Shown here one piece after another: positions 46,882 through 59,816 of a stretch of DNA of 64,000 nucleotides. The stretch's first letter is position 1. The number at the start of each line of letters is the position of its first letter. The stretch covers positions 2,276,904 through 2,340,903 of the forward strand of contig NC_037273.1 in assembly GCF_000002425.4 (NCBI RefSeq). The letters run 5' to 3'. Made by a program: the position numbers and the translations under genes. A model generated the notes under the pieces. That model ran no database searches and was not told the origin of the DNA. It saw only the letters and a program-made list of their open reading frames with translations. This stretch comes from Physcomitrium patens (lineage: Eukaryota; Streptophyta; Bryopsida; Funariales; Funariaceae).

Positions 46882-48110
46882 CATTTATCCTTCAAATTTG
46901 TGCAGAGCAGCTTCTATTCTGTTGTGTTCAGCTTAAAGTTCCAGGTCTTCGTGTAGGATAAGTTTAGTGTGTACGATTTTGTAACATTTCGGTCGCTAGA
47001 AAGGTTTGTTTTTTAAAAACAATTATGGAACCTAAAAGTGGATGATGAGTAGATGTTAGAATGCATTTTCCCACTGAACAGATTCCAAATGGAAGCGATC
47101 ACAATTCCGGTCAAGCCTTTTTGTTTTTTGTTTTTTTTGGTGCATTGTGATTGTTTTCAGAACCTTCAGGATGGCCTACCTATAGCATGTGTACTTTTGC
47201 CAACGTCGTGTGTTTTGCCAACGTCGTGGGCATTAGACTGTATGAACTTGACTCATGCTCATTCCGATTCATGAGATTGCCTTGCCTCCTACTTTAATTG
47301 ATTGGACTGTGTACACGTATAGATCGTCACATGTGTTACTAAACTCATCCCATTACGATGGATTGAGTTCGAAAATTTCCATCATGTGGTAGGTGAAGAT
47401 GGATCATTCAACAGCCACAAGCAACAAGTTGCTTGTTTTGATGCGCATTATTTCCAGATCTAGAATGCCAGCATCTCCGGATTGATCAGTGGGGAATATT
47501 GGATCACCCCCTGCTTTTTGATCGGAACCTAGACAACATATTAACCTAAACAAATAATTACATTCATGCTTTTGGAAAACTTTCTTCAATACTAAGAGTT
47601 AATATTGTTACCAAAGAGTAAGGGAATTCTATTGTCCAAGTGGTACATCTAATCACAAGCTTGGATGTCGTGCTGCAAATTAGAATGTAGAGGTTAATGG
47701 GGAGGTTGCTTAAATGTAGAGGTTTTGTGTAGAGTTTAAAATGGGGCCACTTTGGCTCTTGAAGAAGTGCTAATTCTTGTGAATTTGAACTTCAGGTAGA
47801 GGTTTCATTGACAATGTATATTCAAATCAAGTGAGTATAGCCTTCTCTTCAAGCACCTATTAAATTAATCTTATTGCTAAAATTATATTGTACAAAATTA
47901 AAGTTAAAGATTGGGATCCATAGCAAGTTTTAAACTTCCACTTTTAAATTACAAAAGAAGTACTCACAATCTATATTGTTCTTTGTTTAAATTGATAATA
48001 TAACAAATTTTTATATAAAAAATATACATTTTTAGTTATTCTAATTTTGATCTAAAAACCACGCTATAGATATAATAGTGTGGCCTTGACTTCTTATATG
48101 AAAGTAATTC
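46882..48110. other. BLOS2 3' region, then unassigned DNA
   Basis: Mixed composition continues to about 47530, beyond what a 3' UTR needs, with a duplicated word pair CCAACGTCGTGTGTTTTG / CCAACGTCGTGGGCATTAG near 47200-47235. No open frame with a recognised domain. It becomes AT-rich after 47850. Confidence 0.35.
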
Positions 48111-48129
48111 ATAATTTCGCATATCAGTG

Positions 48130-48470
48130 ACAAAACAATCAAGTTCTTATTCTTGCTTCTATACATACTATCTAATTAAAAGCTATGTGGTGATGTTCTA
48201 CAAGACCTCCAATATGTATCCAACTTGTAGAATATATGTATAATTTGAAAAATAAGCTTTCTACAAATGCACTACATGTCCAACTTATACCACAAGTGGC
48301 TAATATATGCAACATATGGCCGACTTATTGGCTAAGTTTTCAACCTACCAATTAACTATATACATATATTAAGGCAAAGTTGCATCCACAAGATTTTATC
48401 CAATTTCTCTACTTTAATCTAGATCTATCTACTCATATTATCTATATAATTATATCAAGAAATTTGTGGT
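48130..48470 (-). repeat. diverged chromovirus LTR fragment
   Basis: Matches the copy-3 type LTR body: TTCTTGCTTCTATACATACTATCTAATTAAAAGCTATGTGG-like order of blocks, then CAACTTAT, CACAAGTGGC and AACATATGGCC words. The ends are lost. Confidence 0.55.
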
Positions 48471-48936
48471 TGGTCTAAAAAAGCACAAAGCTTGTCGATG
48501 TAGAGATTTTTATTGTTTATATATGTCTTAGTTAGATTCTATCATCTTCTTGGACCTATTTCATGTTGTACTTATATAATTTAATGTAAAATCAATAAAA
48601 TGATTTGAAACCTTTTGCAATAAATTACATATTTCATCCCTTCTTTTATATTCTAAATTTCAAAATGATTGATGATTCAAATCATTTATAGCAATCAAAT
48701 CATCTAAGCTAATTTTCTTGTTGCTACTTTTTTGTCACAATCCTACCTTTAATTATTCTTTTGTATATATTTCTTAAACCAAATATCATAATATCTTAAA
48801 ACTTTGTGAATGGATTTTTAACTTAATAAAATAATTATGTTGTAAGTTTCATAATCATAGCTTTCATAAACATCAAGTTATAACCTCTCAGAGTACTTCT
48901 CTCTCCTCCTTTAAGTCACCTTAATTCCTTAAAATA

Positions 48937-49143
48937 TCACCAAGATGTCTCTAAGATGAAAATCCACATGTGGTCCCTCTTATTTTTATCCTGATCCAAA
49001 AAAGTCATCAAGAAGATTCTAAGATGAAATCTACCACTTATAGTCTATCTTATCTTTATCTTCATCCTTAAAAATATAACCAAGATGACTCTATAATGAG
49101 AATCTATCACAAGCAATGTATCTTATATTTATTTTCATCTTCT
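48937..49143. repeat. three imperfect ~69-base tandem units
   Basis: Units at about 48937-49004, 49005-49075 and 49076-49143 share the order CAAGATG, CTAAGATGAAAATC, CTTATNTTTATC and a CATCC/CATCT end. No coding potential is seen. Confidence 0.5.
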
Positions 49144-49311
49144 AACCTTCCCAATTATCAATCTAATGGCTGGTCTTTTACTAACAAACAAACAAGTATA
49201 TAAATTAAAACTAATACATAAATTAAAATAATAAACCATTAATATCAAACTTATTGTATATCTTAGATAAGTACAATACATATAAATGCTTATCATTCAA
49301 CTATTAAAAGA

Positions 49312-52300
49312 TCCACATCATGATAACATGTCCAACTTATAAGAAATGTATATAATTTTGAAGACAAGCTTCCTACATGTATGCCACATGTCAAATTTAT
49401 ACCACAAATGGTCAACATATGCAACACATGTCCAACTTATATCACAAGTGGTCAATATATGTGATACATGGCTAACTTGTTGGCTAGATTTTCAACCTAT
49501 CAATCACATATATACACATATAAAGGCAAAGTTGCATCTAAAAATTATTATTATATTTTTCTACTTTAACATACTTCTACTTACTCATATTATCTATATA
49601 ATTATTAAAGTAAATATATATGTTTAATCATCTAAATAAAAAAATTTGTAAAATTGATGGTGATGAGTTTTGAATCCTAAACAAACATCAAATGATTATA
49701 CAAAGTCTTTAATTGCTTTTCACATTTAACGACACCAAAATTCTCTTGAGTTTGATTCTAAGATCTTATTGTTTCAAAAATGCCTTATAGCTAGAAAGTT
49801 ATAGTAATCTTAAAGAACTCATAATTCTACTTCATCTTCTAAAATATATAAATATTCTTTGAAACAAAATAGATTCTTTTAAATTCAAACTTAGAAATAT
49901 TATGAGATTCAATAGAATTATTTTTAATATTACAAGTAAGAAAATGTAAAGACATATTTGATTAGACTTAGTTAAGAAAGGTTGAATCAATAATCAATGT
50001 TGATTTTATCATTTAAAAATAAAAAATTGACTTCAAAAGAATAATTTGATGTTAATAAAAAATTATATTTTTTTCTTTTGAAATTAGTTAAGAACATCTA
50101 AGGACAACATTTGTCATACCTTATTATTTTCTTAGCTCATAAGTGATATTGAATGAAAATTTTGATAAAGATATGCTGTAATAAACTTATTAATAATTCA
50201 AAATAAGATTTGGCATAAAGTACCTAAGATTTTTATGATTTGTATAATCAATTATTAAATTAGAAGAATCTTCTAGACAATGATATCATTCTTGAAATGA
50301 ATCTAAAATTATAGAAATTTCTTTGTCATAGATCTTATAGTTGATCTTGATTGTTGCAAAAACAATTTGAATAAAAAAATACTAAGTGACGTTTGTCATT
50401 TATTCCTATTTATGACAATATTACATCTAAGGCAAAGTTCAATGTATCTATTTTTATATTTTTTTAAAAAATCAATATAATATAAGATTGGTACAAAAAT
50501 CATTTTTTTTTAAACTTAAAATATTATATTAATTTTTTTATTTTTAAGTATCAAAGTTACTAAAATTTTCCTTTACTTTTCAAAGGTATAAGTGGAGCCA
50601 TAATTTAAGAAAAGTTTTTGATAAAAAATTAATATTAATTGAAAAATCTAAAAAAAAACAAATATCTTTTATTGCTTTTGGAATCTTTTAATCCATGATA
50701 TTTTGAACTTTTTAGGATCCATTATAAGATCATCATTTGAAATAATGTATCTTAAGTATTTAACTTAAGTGGTATAAAATATAGACTTTTCTATCTTGGT
50801 ATATAGTCTAATATCTCTAAGTTTTTGTAATACATGACAAATCAGAAGTTCATACTCTTTTGTATTCTTAGAGCTGATTAAAACATTTTGTAGATTATAG
50901 ATGCTAAAATCATCTAGAAATTCTCAAAAAAAAATCATTTATAAGATGTTAAAAAGTAGCTAATGAATTTGTAAGTCCAAAAGGCTTGACATAATATTTA
51001 AAATGTCCACATGTAGTTTGAAATGCAATCTTTCATTTATCTTCTACTTTCATAAGTACCAAGTTGTATGCTTCTCATACATTTATTTTTGTATAGATCT
51101 TCGTTTCATTTAATTAATCAACAAACTTGAATATCAAAGGTAAAAGATACATATAAGTTTTATTACGATTTTAATAAATTTTTTAATAAAATATACATTG
51201 GTCCAAATGGTCATTGAACTCTCTCTCATATTATAATTTATAGAAAAATTGATTGATGGGTGCAATATCATCCCACTTAATATCAATTATTTAAATTTTT
51301 TTTGAAGCATATAATATTATTGATTGATTTTTTTGATGCAAAGTATAAATCTTATTTGTTGGAACACAAATTGCATTATATTCCACATACATGGATTGAA
51401 ATTTCATCAAAATAACCTCCAAATTACCTAATATTAAAATATGTTATTTAAGAAAAATTAAAAACCATGATAAAATAGAACTTGAAATTAGTGTTTCAAC
51501 AAACTTAACTTGTGATACTAGATTTAGATTGCTTTTAGATTGACATTCAATTATTAGTTCTATTTGATTATTGAATGCTCAAAACTTTGATATTATGCCA
51601 TCAAACTTTTCAAGCAAGGCAATTCTTGGTTTTTAAATGCTTCAATAATGTTCCACCATAAGAGAAGTAATATGATTTGGTGTAGATATTAAAGCAATTC
51701 TAATAATTTTTATATCTTTGCTTCCTACTAATCTTGTTGTTCCTTGTGGTGGTAAATTAAGTTAATGCATAGTAAACATTACTTTCTTCATTTACTCTTA
51801 CATTTGTGTCATTGTACTCTTCTTTTCACAAAAACTTTGCAATGATAATAGAATAGAAAAGAAGATGTTTAATACCACTCAAGACAAGCAGAAGAGATGA
51901 CTTGAAAAAAAAAATAAAAATCTAAGAATAATATTAATTTAGAAGTCAATAATCCACAACTTCTAATTTTCTTATATTTTACCAAGAAAAATCTATTCTT
52001 AAGAAAAACATGACAAAACTTTAATATTATAAGTATACTCTTATCAATTTAGTAAAGACAAAACTTAAAGAATGTAAATAAATAAGTGAGATGTTTCTTA
52101 TAAGAAGATGTAAAAGAGATTTAAAAATATATTTAAAAAAAAACGATAATAGCTATTGATAAAGACCAAAATACTAAAAACTCTTAAAATTAAAATAGAA
52201 GCAAGAAAGGAATTGACAAGAGTAAAGAAGGCCTCACTCTTACCTCTATATATACTATCTAATTAAAAGCTATATAACAATGTTTTAAAAGACCTCCAAT

Positions 52301-52567
52301 ATATGTTCAATTTGTAATAATGTATCTAATTTAAAAGGCAAGCTTCATGTATAAGTGCTACATATCCAACTTGTATTATAAGTAGCCAATATGTGAGATA
52401 CATGGCCAACTTATTGGCCTAGTTTTCAACCTGCTAATCACCTATAGATATATATAAAATCAAAGTTGCATCTATGAAGCTTTTGAAAAGCTTTTCTATA
52501 ATATATTTTTTAAAATTTATACTTTTATTTATTTTTTCTTACTTATATTATTTATATAATTATTGAA

Positions 52568-52606
<39 letters not shown>

Positions 52607-52612
52607 TATGCC
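49312..52612 (-). mobile_element. chromovirus copy 5, heavily decayed
   Basis: A truncated LTR (about 49312-49630), then integrase, RNase H, RT and gag remains on the minus strand (49670-52048), then a fuller LTR (about 52049-52612) with a TA microsatellite (about 52569-52602) inside it. Internal pieces align in order with copy 1 (for example around 25990, 27060 and 28780 of copy 1). No long open frame remains; broken many times and strongly AT-shifted. Confidence 0.7.
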
Positions 52613-53450
52613 TCCAAGTCATTATATCCACATGTTAATAGTTGAGCTAGATGTTAATGTTTTCATACTACAAATTCTATATTATTAGATCACAAACTTG
52701 ATTTACAAAAGAGCTTAGTAACAAAATTGATTTCAAGCATTAATTCTCTTAAATCTTTGATGGTTGAATAATAACTTAAATTATATTCACATTATCTAAA
52801 CTTCTATTCTATTGTAATATTTTCTTATTTATTTTTAGATAATTATCTTTATATTGGCATTTATTAGATAGAGTTAAAATTTATAAAAAAATGATATTAT
52901 TCTACCATATTTTAGTAATTTTATATGTTTATAAAATAGAGATAAAAAACCTTGATATATTTTGTAAATAAATATTTTTTAAATTTTAGATATGATTTAA
53001 TACAAAAAAAAAGAAAAGAAAAAGAAAAAGAAAGACAAAAAAATAAAAAAATATTCTATATAGATTTTAAAATTTTATGTTATTCTTTTATTTATAAATC
53101 GGATTCAAGGAAATACAATGACTTTAAAATATACTTGATGTAAATATAATTGTAGATAATTATAGTAAAATTTCAATACAAATATTATATTTATTTACAT
53201 TAAATAATGTGTTGATGAATGAAAAATCTATCAAAAATTAAAGATTCAAAAAAAGTATGCTAGCTCTTATAATTGAATCAATGGTGATAGATAAGATTTA
53301 AGATTTATATAGATTTTATAATTCTCTATGGAATAATATTTTAATATAATAAAATTTATTAGTAACTAAACTAAAATTTGATGGTTTTCATTGCAAAATT
53401 TCAGAATTTTATTTCGTGCATATGCTCACATTCATTTACACTCTAACTAT
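52613..53450. other. AT-rich DNA upstream of the kinase gene
   Basis: Includes the partner (52620-52830) of the old repeat at 1370-1640. The rest is very AT-rich with an A/G-rich run near 53005-53050. No gene seen. Confidence 0.4.
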
Positions 53451-53454
53451 AACT

Positions 53455-53768
53455 CTACCATTGCACACATTTGGAGTTGAGCAAAATCGCGGGCCTCAGG
53501 GTCAAATACCGGGTGCCACTCAAGTCTCCAGGACGGAGCCGAAATCCAAATATTCCAACCCCGCAAGACCATTCTACCGGAAAAAACCAGTCATCCTGGC
53601 GCGGTGGTAGGACTCTCGACGGGACATAGCCGGTGACCGCAGGAACAAAACGGCGCGAGGCATCAGAAACGGAGGCACATCCGTAGTCTCGCTCGCAGTC
53701 CGAGGCCGCTGCTGCGGAGTAGGAGGAGCTGCCCCGCTCGCCCCCTCTTGCTTGCTTGCCTGCTAGCC
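53455..53768 (+). promoter_or_regulatory. GC-rich leader of the PfkB kinase gene
   Basis: Base composition switches sharply to GC- and CpG-rich at about 53480, as at the other host genes. The opposite-strand open frame here (53455-53778) is a by-product of composition. No clear TATA box. Confidence 0.45.
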
Positions 53769-55271
53769 ATGGGAGCAATCATCCTCTCGGAGGCAGCGAC
53801 TCAGGGTGTGCCCATCCAACCTTCCATGAATGCCGCCTCTGTGAGCTCGGATGCCTCCAAATCCAGCCAATTCGGCTCAATTGTGAAGAATGGTGGAAGT
53901 TCGCTGGAGAGTGGAGCTGAGAATGGGGTAGTCGACAACGGCGGCGGCGGCGGCAGCGTCGTCACCGGTGTAACATCAGCCTCAGTGCGAGGTTGCCCTA
54001 CGCTGGCCGAATTTGAGAACCCTAATTCGGAGGCGCAAGCCGTGCACCGTGGCATGCTGGGGAATCTGCACGCGGGAGGAGAGAATGGCGTTGTCAATGG
54101 AGTTGAGAATGGTGTTGTCAATGGAGTTGAGAATGGTGTTGTCAATGGAGTTGAGAATGGTGGTTGTTGTGACCAGAATGGTGCCCTTGTGCATGAGGTG
54201 TCGCACCCTGCTGTTGTTGGGCTGCAGCCTGTAGCCTTGGTCGACCATGTCGCCCGCGTGGATTGGTCGTTGCTGGAAGCTGTTCCGGGTGAGCGAGGGG
54301 GATCCATGCGCGTCACGACGGAGGAGCTGGATCATATCCTGCGCGAGGTGAATTCTCATTTTCTGATGAGCACGACTGACGCTGCGGAGCAAAGAGTTAA
54401 AACCCTAGCCGGCGGGAGTGTGGCGAATACCATCAGGGGGTTGGCGCATGGGTTGTGTGTGAAGACCGCGCTGGTTGGAGTTCGAGGCATCGACGACAGA
54501 GGTCAAATGTTTGCTGAAAATATGGCTCACGCCGGGGTGGACCTGTCTCGGCTGCGGGCTGTTCCGGGTATGACAGCCCAGTGCGCTTGCCTTGTAGATG
54601 CAGAGGGTAACCGAACCATGCGGCCTTGTTTTCTCAACGCCGTTCGCCTTCAAGCGGAAGAGCTGACCGAGAAAGACTTCCAGGGTGCGAAGTGGGTAGT
54701 TCTTAACGGGTATGGTTTTTATGGGGAGGAACTTCTTGAGAATGCAGTGGACTTGTGCAAGAAGGTTGGTGTGAAAGTATCCATGGATCTAGCCAGCTTC
54801 GAGGTTGTGAGGAATTTTCGTCCCACTCTCATGAGATTGCTAGAATCCGGCAAAGTGGATCTTGTTTTCGCCAACGAAGACGAATCGAGGGAGCTTATCA
54901 AGGCGGAAGCCAACCCATGTCCCGAGATCTGCTTGAATTTCCTGTCGAAGTACTGTGAGAGGGCCGTGGTAATGCTGGGCTCAAAGGGCTGCATTGCTCG
55001 TCATGGCACCGAGACTGTGAGAGTACCAGCTATAGTGGAGACAACCACAGTCGACACCACTGGAGCGGGAGACTTGTTTGCAAGCGGATTTTTGTATGGA
55101 GTTCTAAACAACCTCTCTCTGGAAGACTGTTGTAAGATGGGGTGCTGCACAGGAGGAGCAGTCGTTCGGGGTCTTGGAGGTGAGGTGGGTGAGGAAGGAT
55201 GGGAGTGGATGCGACAACAGCTGAAGCTTAGGGGCCTTCCTTCCATTGACCTCGCTTCCAGAGTCTCTTGA
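53769..55271 (+). CDS. PfkB-family carbohydrate/nucleoside kinase with a long N-terminal extension
   Basis: A single coding exon of 500 residues. From about residue 148 (VVGLQPVALVDHVARVDW) it closely follows, as I recall it, the plant PfkB protein typified by Arabidopsis At1g19600: RVTTEELDHILREVN, the GGSVANTIRGLAHG substrate motif (residues ~217-230), GNRTMRPC, and the C-terminal signature DTTGAGDLFASGFLYG (~residue 429) with the catalytic Asp of the GAGD anion hole. It should phosphorylate a sugar or nucleoside with ATP; the substrate is not known from sequence. The first ~147 residues are Gly/Ser/Asn-rich with 3.5 copies of ENGVVNGV (residues 105-131) and are not part of the fold; they are not a clear transit peptide. 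The start is the first ATG (GCCATGG); upstream in-frame codons have no ATG. No break is seen. Confidence 0.92.
   Translation: MGAIILSEAATQGVPIQPSMNAASVSSDASKSSQFGSIVKNGGSSLESGAENGVVDNGGGGGSVVTGVTSASVRGCPTLAEFENPNSEAQAVHRGMLGNLHAGGENGVVNGVENGVVNGVENGVVNGVENGGCCDQNGALVHEVSHPAVVGLQPVALVDHVARVDWSLLEAVPGERGGSMRVTTEELDHILREVNSHFLMSTTDAAEQRVKTLAGGSVANTIRGLAHGLCVKTALVGVRGIDDRGQMFAENMAHAGVDLSRLRAVPGMTAQCACLVDAEGNRTMRPCFLNAVRLQAEELTEKDFQGAKWVVLNGYGFYGEELLENAVDLCKKVGVKVSMDLASFEVVRNFRPTLMRLLESGKVDLVFANEDESRELIKAEANPCPEICLNFLSKYCERAVVMLGSKGCIARHGTETVRVPAIVETTTVDTTGAGDLFASGFLYGVLNNLSLEDCCKMGCCTGGAVVRGLGGEVGEEGWEWMRQQLKLRGLPSIDLASRVS
54081..54163 (+). repeat. in-frame 24-base tandem repeat in the kinase gene
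   Basis: Three full units beginning GAGAATGG and ending AATGGAGTT (54081-54104, 54105-54128, 54129-54152) and a partial fourth. The first unit differs at one synonymous base, the other two are identical, so expansion is recent. It encodes ENGVVNGV. Confidence 0.9.
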
Positions 55272-55809
55272 TCTTCCACCGAGTGATTTTTTGAATCTGA
55301 CATTCTTTCTTTTACTGAGATGCCCATTTTGGGCGGGAATATGATTTTGAGATAGTATTCCAACGCTGCGACACACCCTTACACATTCACACTTGAAACC
55401 TAGTCAGTTCTCTGCGATTTATGCTAATGCCAAAGCTTTTCAAATGTATGACTCAGTACCGGTCTCCACTCTTACCACGAGGATCAAGACATTTAGGATC
55501 CTGCGAGGTGTCAATGTATGACATTGTTATTCATTTCTTCTTAATACTGATCCCGTTACCTGCACTCCGCAGTTGGGCATGGAATGTGCATTGATTGCGA
55601 GCAATTGCGTGTGTAACTAAGTCTCATGAAGTTGAATCTGTATACGGTATCTCGCATCAATCAACAACCACTGAGCTGCATCATCCTATATCAACCTGTG
55701 CAACAGCTTGTTACACGTAAGCCTCATGTATTAGCCAATGGCATGTAGACAACAGACACAGTTCTAGTACTCGCCCAGTGCGCGATGCTTCTTATAACGT
55801 TAAAATCCA
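55272..55809. other. 3' region of the kinase gene
   Basis: Unique, mixed-composition sequence with no AATAAA close to the stop and no open frame with a known domain. Probably 3' UTR and spacer. Confidence 0.35.
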
Positions 55810-56055
55810 TTATCCATTAATAACTTTCCAATTGTGAGACGGAATGAAGGGAAACGACGCCCACAAAACCCTTCTGAAGTCACTGGATTCGGATAGGACA
55901 AGTTGTACGCCTTCTAAAACGGCGATAGAAATACAGGTCGGTGCAGCATTCCGAAAGACGCAGATGACATCTCCACGACCTAGTCCAACGCATCCCATGA
56001 AAATTAGGGTTTCCAATGCAGCTGTTAAAAGAAAGAATATTCTAACTTTCCCCAT
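55810..56055 (-). CDS. possible small membrane protein or first exon, unrecognised
   Basis: An 81-codon frame starting MGKVRIFFLLTAALETLIFM, a basic N-terminus followed by a ~16-residue hydrophobic segment like a signal anchor, ending SFPFIPSHNWKVING. It lies in unique mixed-composition DNA; a leader-like, CT-rich stretch (the GA microsatellite at 56432-56451 read in reverse) lies upstream on the same strand. It could be a first exon, a pseudogene piece of a transporter, or chance. There is little room for further exons before the kinase gene. Confidence 0.25.
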   Translation of the reverse strand: MGKVRIFFLLTAALETLIFMGCVGLGRGDVICVFRNAAPTCISIAVLEGVQLVLSESSDFRRVLWASFPFIPSHNWKVING

Positions 56056-56431
56056 GTGAAAACAAAGTGAAGAACAACGAACTCTGATGCGGAAACAGAA
56101 GGAAGTGTAGGTTTACCTGGGATTCAGTGCGAAACAAGACAGAATCGCTGGAAGCACTCACGAAATCGATTCAAACCGGGTTTCGGAATCTGTGCTCCGC
56201 GGAGGCTTTTGGCTGCCGAATCTGCTGCGCCTGATTTGGCAGGATTAGCCCACATCACTTAGTCAGACAGTCAACACCAAAGATCTGAGCAGAGCTCGCA
56301 TCTAATTTCGTGCAAGTGGACAAAAACCGCGATGCTCTGATGAACAAGACGACGACAGGGATTGGCGAAAACAACAACCCACAACACTGCTAAGGTCTGA
56401 GTGACTAAAGCTAATTTTTCTTTGCTTTCTG

Positions 56432-56451
56432 ATGAGAGAGAGAGAGAGAGA
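56432..56451. repeat. GA microsatellite
   Basis: About nine GA units in unique sequence. CT/GA runs are common in plant 5' leaders, read here as CT on the minus strand. Confidence 0.7.
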
Positions 56452-56509
56452 TGTATGTTTGGCGTCATTTGTGGGTGACAAAATAAGAAAGGATTAAGTG
56501 AAACCATTC

Positions 56510-57435
56510 AGCGACCTATTACCATCAACTTAGGGTAGACGGATGTGGCTTTGATGTTGCAAAAATTATGCATAATTTTATCTGCCTGTGAGTAATATTC
56601 TGGAGCAATCTATGGACAACTTGGAAGATCAAGGGCTTATAATCTATGTGCAAGTACAAGTGCCAAATACTAGAAGTTTGTATGGTTTTTCAAACAAAAT
56701 ACCACATGTAAGTTATTATACATGGTATTAGGTTTGGTATCTAAATTTCTTTCTCTCTTTCTTTTTAAATTAAAATTTTAACTTTTTTTGGTAGAAGTTG
56801 TATAAATTTGAGTCTTTTAAAGACTTTATTCTAGAATTGTAAAGCAAATTGTGCAACAATCTTGAATCTATTTAGAATATTTTAATTAGTATGTATTTTA
56901 TTTGATTTTATGTGTTACATAGTGGTAGCAAGTTTTGTTTTTAGTTCATGAGTTTGGCAATTATTTAACTTAATGTCTTGTGATTAGACAACATGTATTA
57001 ATTCTAACATATTTTAAGTTATAATTTTAAAGTTAAATCCAACTTAGTTATTTTTTAGTAAAGATTGAAGATCTTTATGTGTTATGATTTGAATATATAA
57101 TAAAACAACAAAACAATTGGCACTAATCATTGATTTATATAGAAACATGCTCAATTTCTTTAATATTTACTACTATAATAAATGAAGGCTTTGTGCTGAC
57201 TTAGTATTGAATTTGTGTTCCTAAATTTCATAAATTACAACGATATTCATCAAAATTATTAAAATAAGACACAAAAAACCTAAAGAACTCAAAACCAATG
57301 AATATTTCACAAAATGTTATAAGGTAAAAAAAATCAAGATATTCATACATTCAAGGGATTTATTAAGTATATATTCTAAATTACAAAGAAAAAATATAAA
57401 TTATAATAAATTATATTTAATTATTAAATAATTAT

Positions 57436-57467
<32 letters not shown>

Positions 57468-58564
57468 TAGCTTGGATATAAGATAAAGAGACAAAAATGC
57501 ATTATAATTGGCTGTTGATAAGAAACTTTGGGAACTTGAGGAATGTGAAGTGTTTAGGGCCATATTTATTTATAAGAATAGTTGTTGAAATCCTAACTTC
57601 TTCTTCACCTATAGCATTGATGAGATATTGCATACATTTGCTCTGATTAAGTTTTTTAATGGTTTTCTTGAAAAATGAAATTTTAAACTTTTATAAGGAT
57701 TAAAAACAAGTAATTTGGTTGATAAACTTTAAAGCCTCATCCATAAAGAAATCTACTTTCATCGACATGGCTCACAACACAACCAACATTTTATAGAATC
57801 ACTTTCTTGAGCACTTGCACGTAGGTATTTTATATAACCTAGTAAGACTTTTCAAGCCTTTTTCAACAATAAGTAATCTCTACAATTATTTTAGTACTAA
57901 ATATAATGTATTCACTTCAAAATATCTATACCTTCATGACATCATGAGAATTTTTTTCTATGAATGCTTCTCTAAACATATCATCTTAAAATGTGCAAAT
58001 TCTAAAGTCATTCTTGGATCCCAAGAACTAATAAAAGGTTAAATTTGTATAAAAGAACGTTGAGTCTTAGAAGATATTATTAAGGCTCTTTGAGGAGAAT
58101 ACCACCAAGACCATCTTTAAAGATTCTAACAACTGCATCCACAAGGATAATGTAAGAAGATGATAAAAAAATTTGCTATATATTAGAAGGGAATTAGTAC
58201 AGCTAAAATTGAAGCCAAACTTGTAGTTCATTGTTAAAATAAGGTTGCAAATTGGAATTTTTTGTGATCAATTTTTTAATGGCTATTGCATATATTTGCT
58301 TCAATTAATGATAATTTTATGATTGAGTTTCAAGGTGGCTATTGACATGAATACAATGTTGCAATTGATATGTATTTGTATGATGTTTTTGTCTTATTCT
58401 TGCTCTCTTCTTCACTTTTTTTAATTAAATAGATTGCTTTCTAAACTATTTTAAATACCTTAAAGCATCGAATCTATCATCTTGCTAAATCAACATTTTA
58501 TTTGTGGATTATTATGTGAGTTTTTTGAATGTATGTAATTTGTTGGTTGTATAAGTGAATATAT
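56510..58564. other. AT-rich DNA, nothing recognised
   Basis: AT-rich with a TA microsatellite (57442-57468). A 75-codon open frame at 57815-58042 has no recognised motif. It may contain decayed repeats, but none could be tied to a family here. Confidence 0.4.
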
Positions 58565-59264
58565 TGTTGGAGTCACATATGATGATTTTTGATTGCCAAC
58601 GGCATTTGGAATCCACCCATGATACACTTTGAGAGATTATGGTGAATATTTGGAGCATTTTGCTTAGGATTTTGAAAAAATATAACAATAATCAAGTTTG
58701 AGTTTTTGAGTGTCGATTTGCAGGGTGGACATATTTGGTTATGAAATTTGGTGAGTAATAAAGTAAGGATGGCATGGTATTATCCATCCAAAGTAACCAC
58801 ATTCTTATCTGATAGTATTATCAATTTGAAGAGCCCATACTCACCAAAAAATGATACTCATTAAAGTATCCCAATTACAAAGTGTTAGAAGAGTGATAAA
58901 GAAAGAAATAAGATATTATTACAAGGGTGTTAAAATTATTGAGGAAGCAATAAGATAGAGTATTTAAAGATCAAAGAAAGTACTTTGTAAGTAATTAAGA
59001 AGTAGTACATCACTTCATGAATCTCACAAAGTAGCACCACAAGTAAGTGTTTGGCCAAAGATTGTGCATGTAATGGAATATTTATATTATTGGCACATAA
59101 AAATATATAGTTGGAGCTATTTTTGAAAAGTTTTTAGCATTGGGGCTAGATTGGTGGTTTATATAGGATCCACTATGGAACATTCTAAAATAACTTAAGA
59201 TAGTTATCTTGATGGAATCCACCATTAAGTACATTCTAGAAAGTTTGAAGATAGTTGGACAAAG

Positions 59265-59335
59265 TATAAATAGGATTGATTGAGGCCATTCGAATATTTG
59301 GTCAAATATGGCTTCAATCTTTTTTTCTCAATAAA
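59265..59335 (+). promoter_or_regulatory. TATA box and AATAAA of the F LTR
   Basis: TATAAATAG at 59265 and AATAAA at 59330-59335 frame a short R region, as in plant LTRs; a T-rich tract follows. It supports the LTR call and + orientation. Confidence 0.5.
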
Positions 59336-59816
59336 GTTTAGTTTGCATATTTTTTTTTTTTGTTTTGTTTTATTTTTTTTTGTCCTATTCTATTTTTTAT
59401 ATACCATCTTATTTAATTTTATTCAATTTTATTTTAGTCTGCTTTGTCCTATGTTGTGATAAGATTAATATTGCTATAGATTGGATGGATTTTAAATCTT
59501 AGAAAGATTCCAATCTTGTTTCATTCGTATCAAAAGAAATATAAGTTTTTTCTTTGATAGTGTATTGATAGCTACCATCTAATTGAAAGTCAATTATTTT
59601 AATCACATGAGTTATTGCTTTGGAGCAACCACAAGCTACTTTTAAAAAGTCATTTGAAAAAAAAGAAGGCGTTATAGTAGAAGAGTCATGCAAGGAAATT
59701 GTAGCATAAGAAATATGGGAGAGTCATTTCATATGGAAGCTTAGATACGACACCTTTTAAACAAAATAGCTATTCTATAAGAGCAAATGAAAGCCTTTAG
59801 GATAAGGGAGTTGATA

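Noticed and set aside
53748-53768. Start of the kinase seven codons upstream
   Set aside because: The frame stays open but the upstream codon is TTG; the first ATG, in good context, is at 53769.
53801-55376. Long minus-strand frames opposite the kinase gene
   Set aside because: They mirror the GC-rich coding strand and have low-complexity translations with no domain.
57815-58042. 75-codon frame in AT-rich DNA
   Set aside because: Composition is like its surroundings and no motif is recognised.
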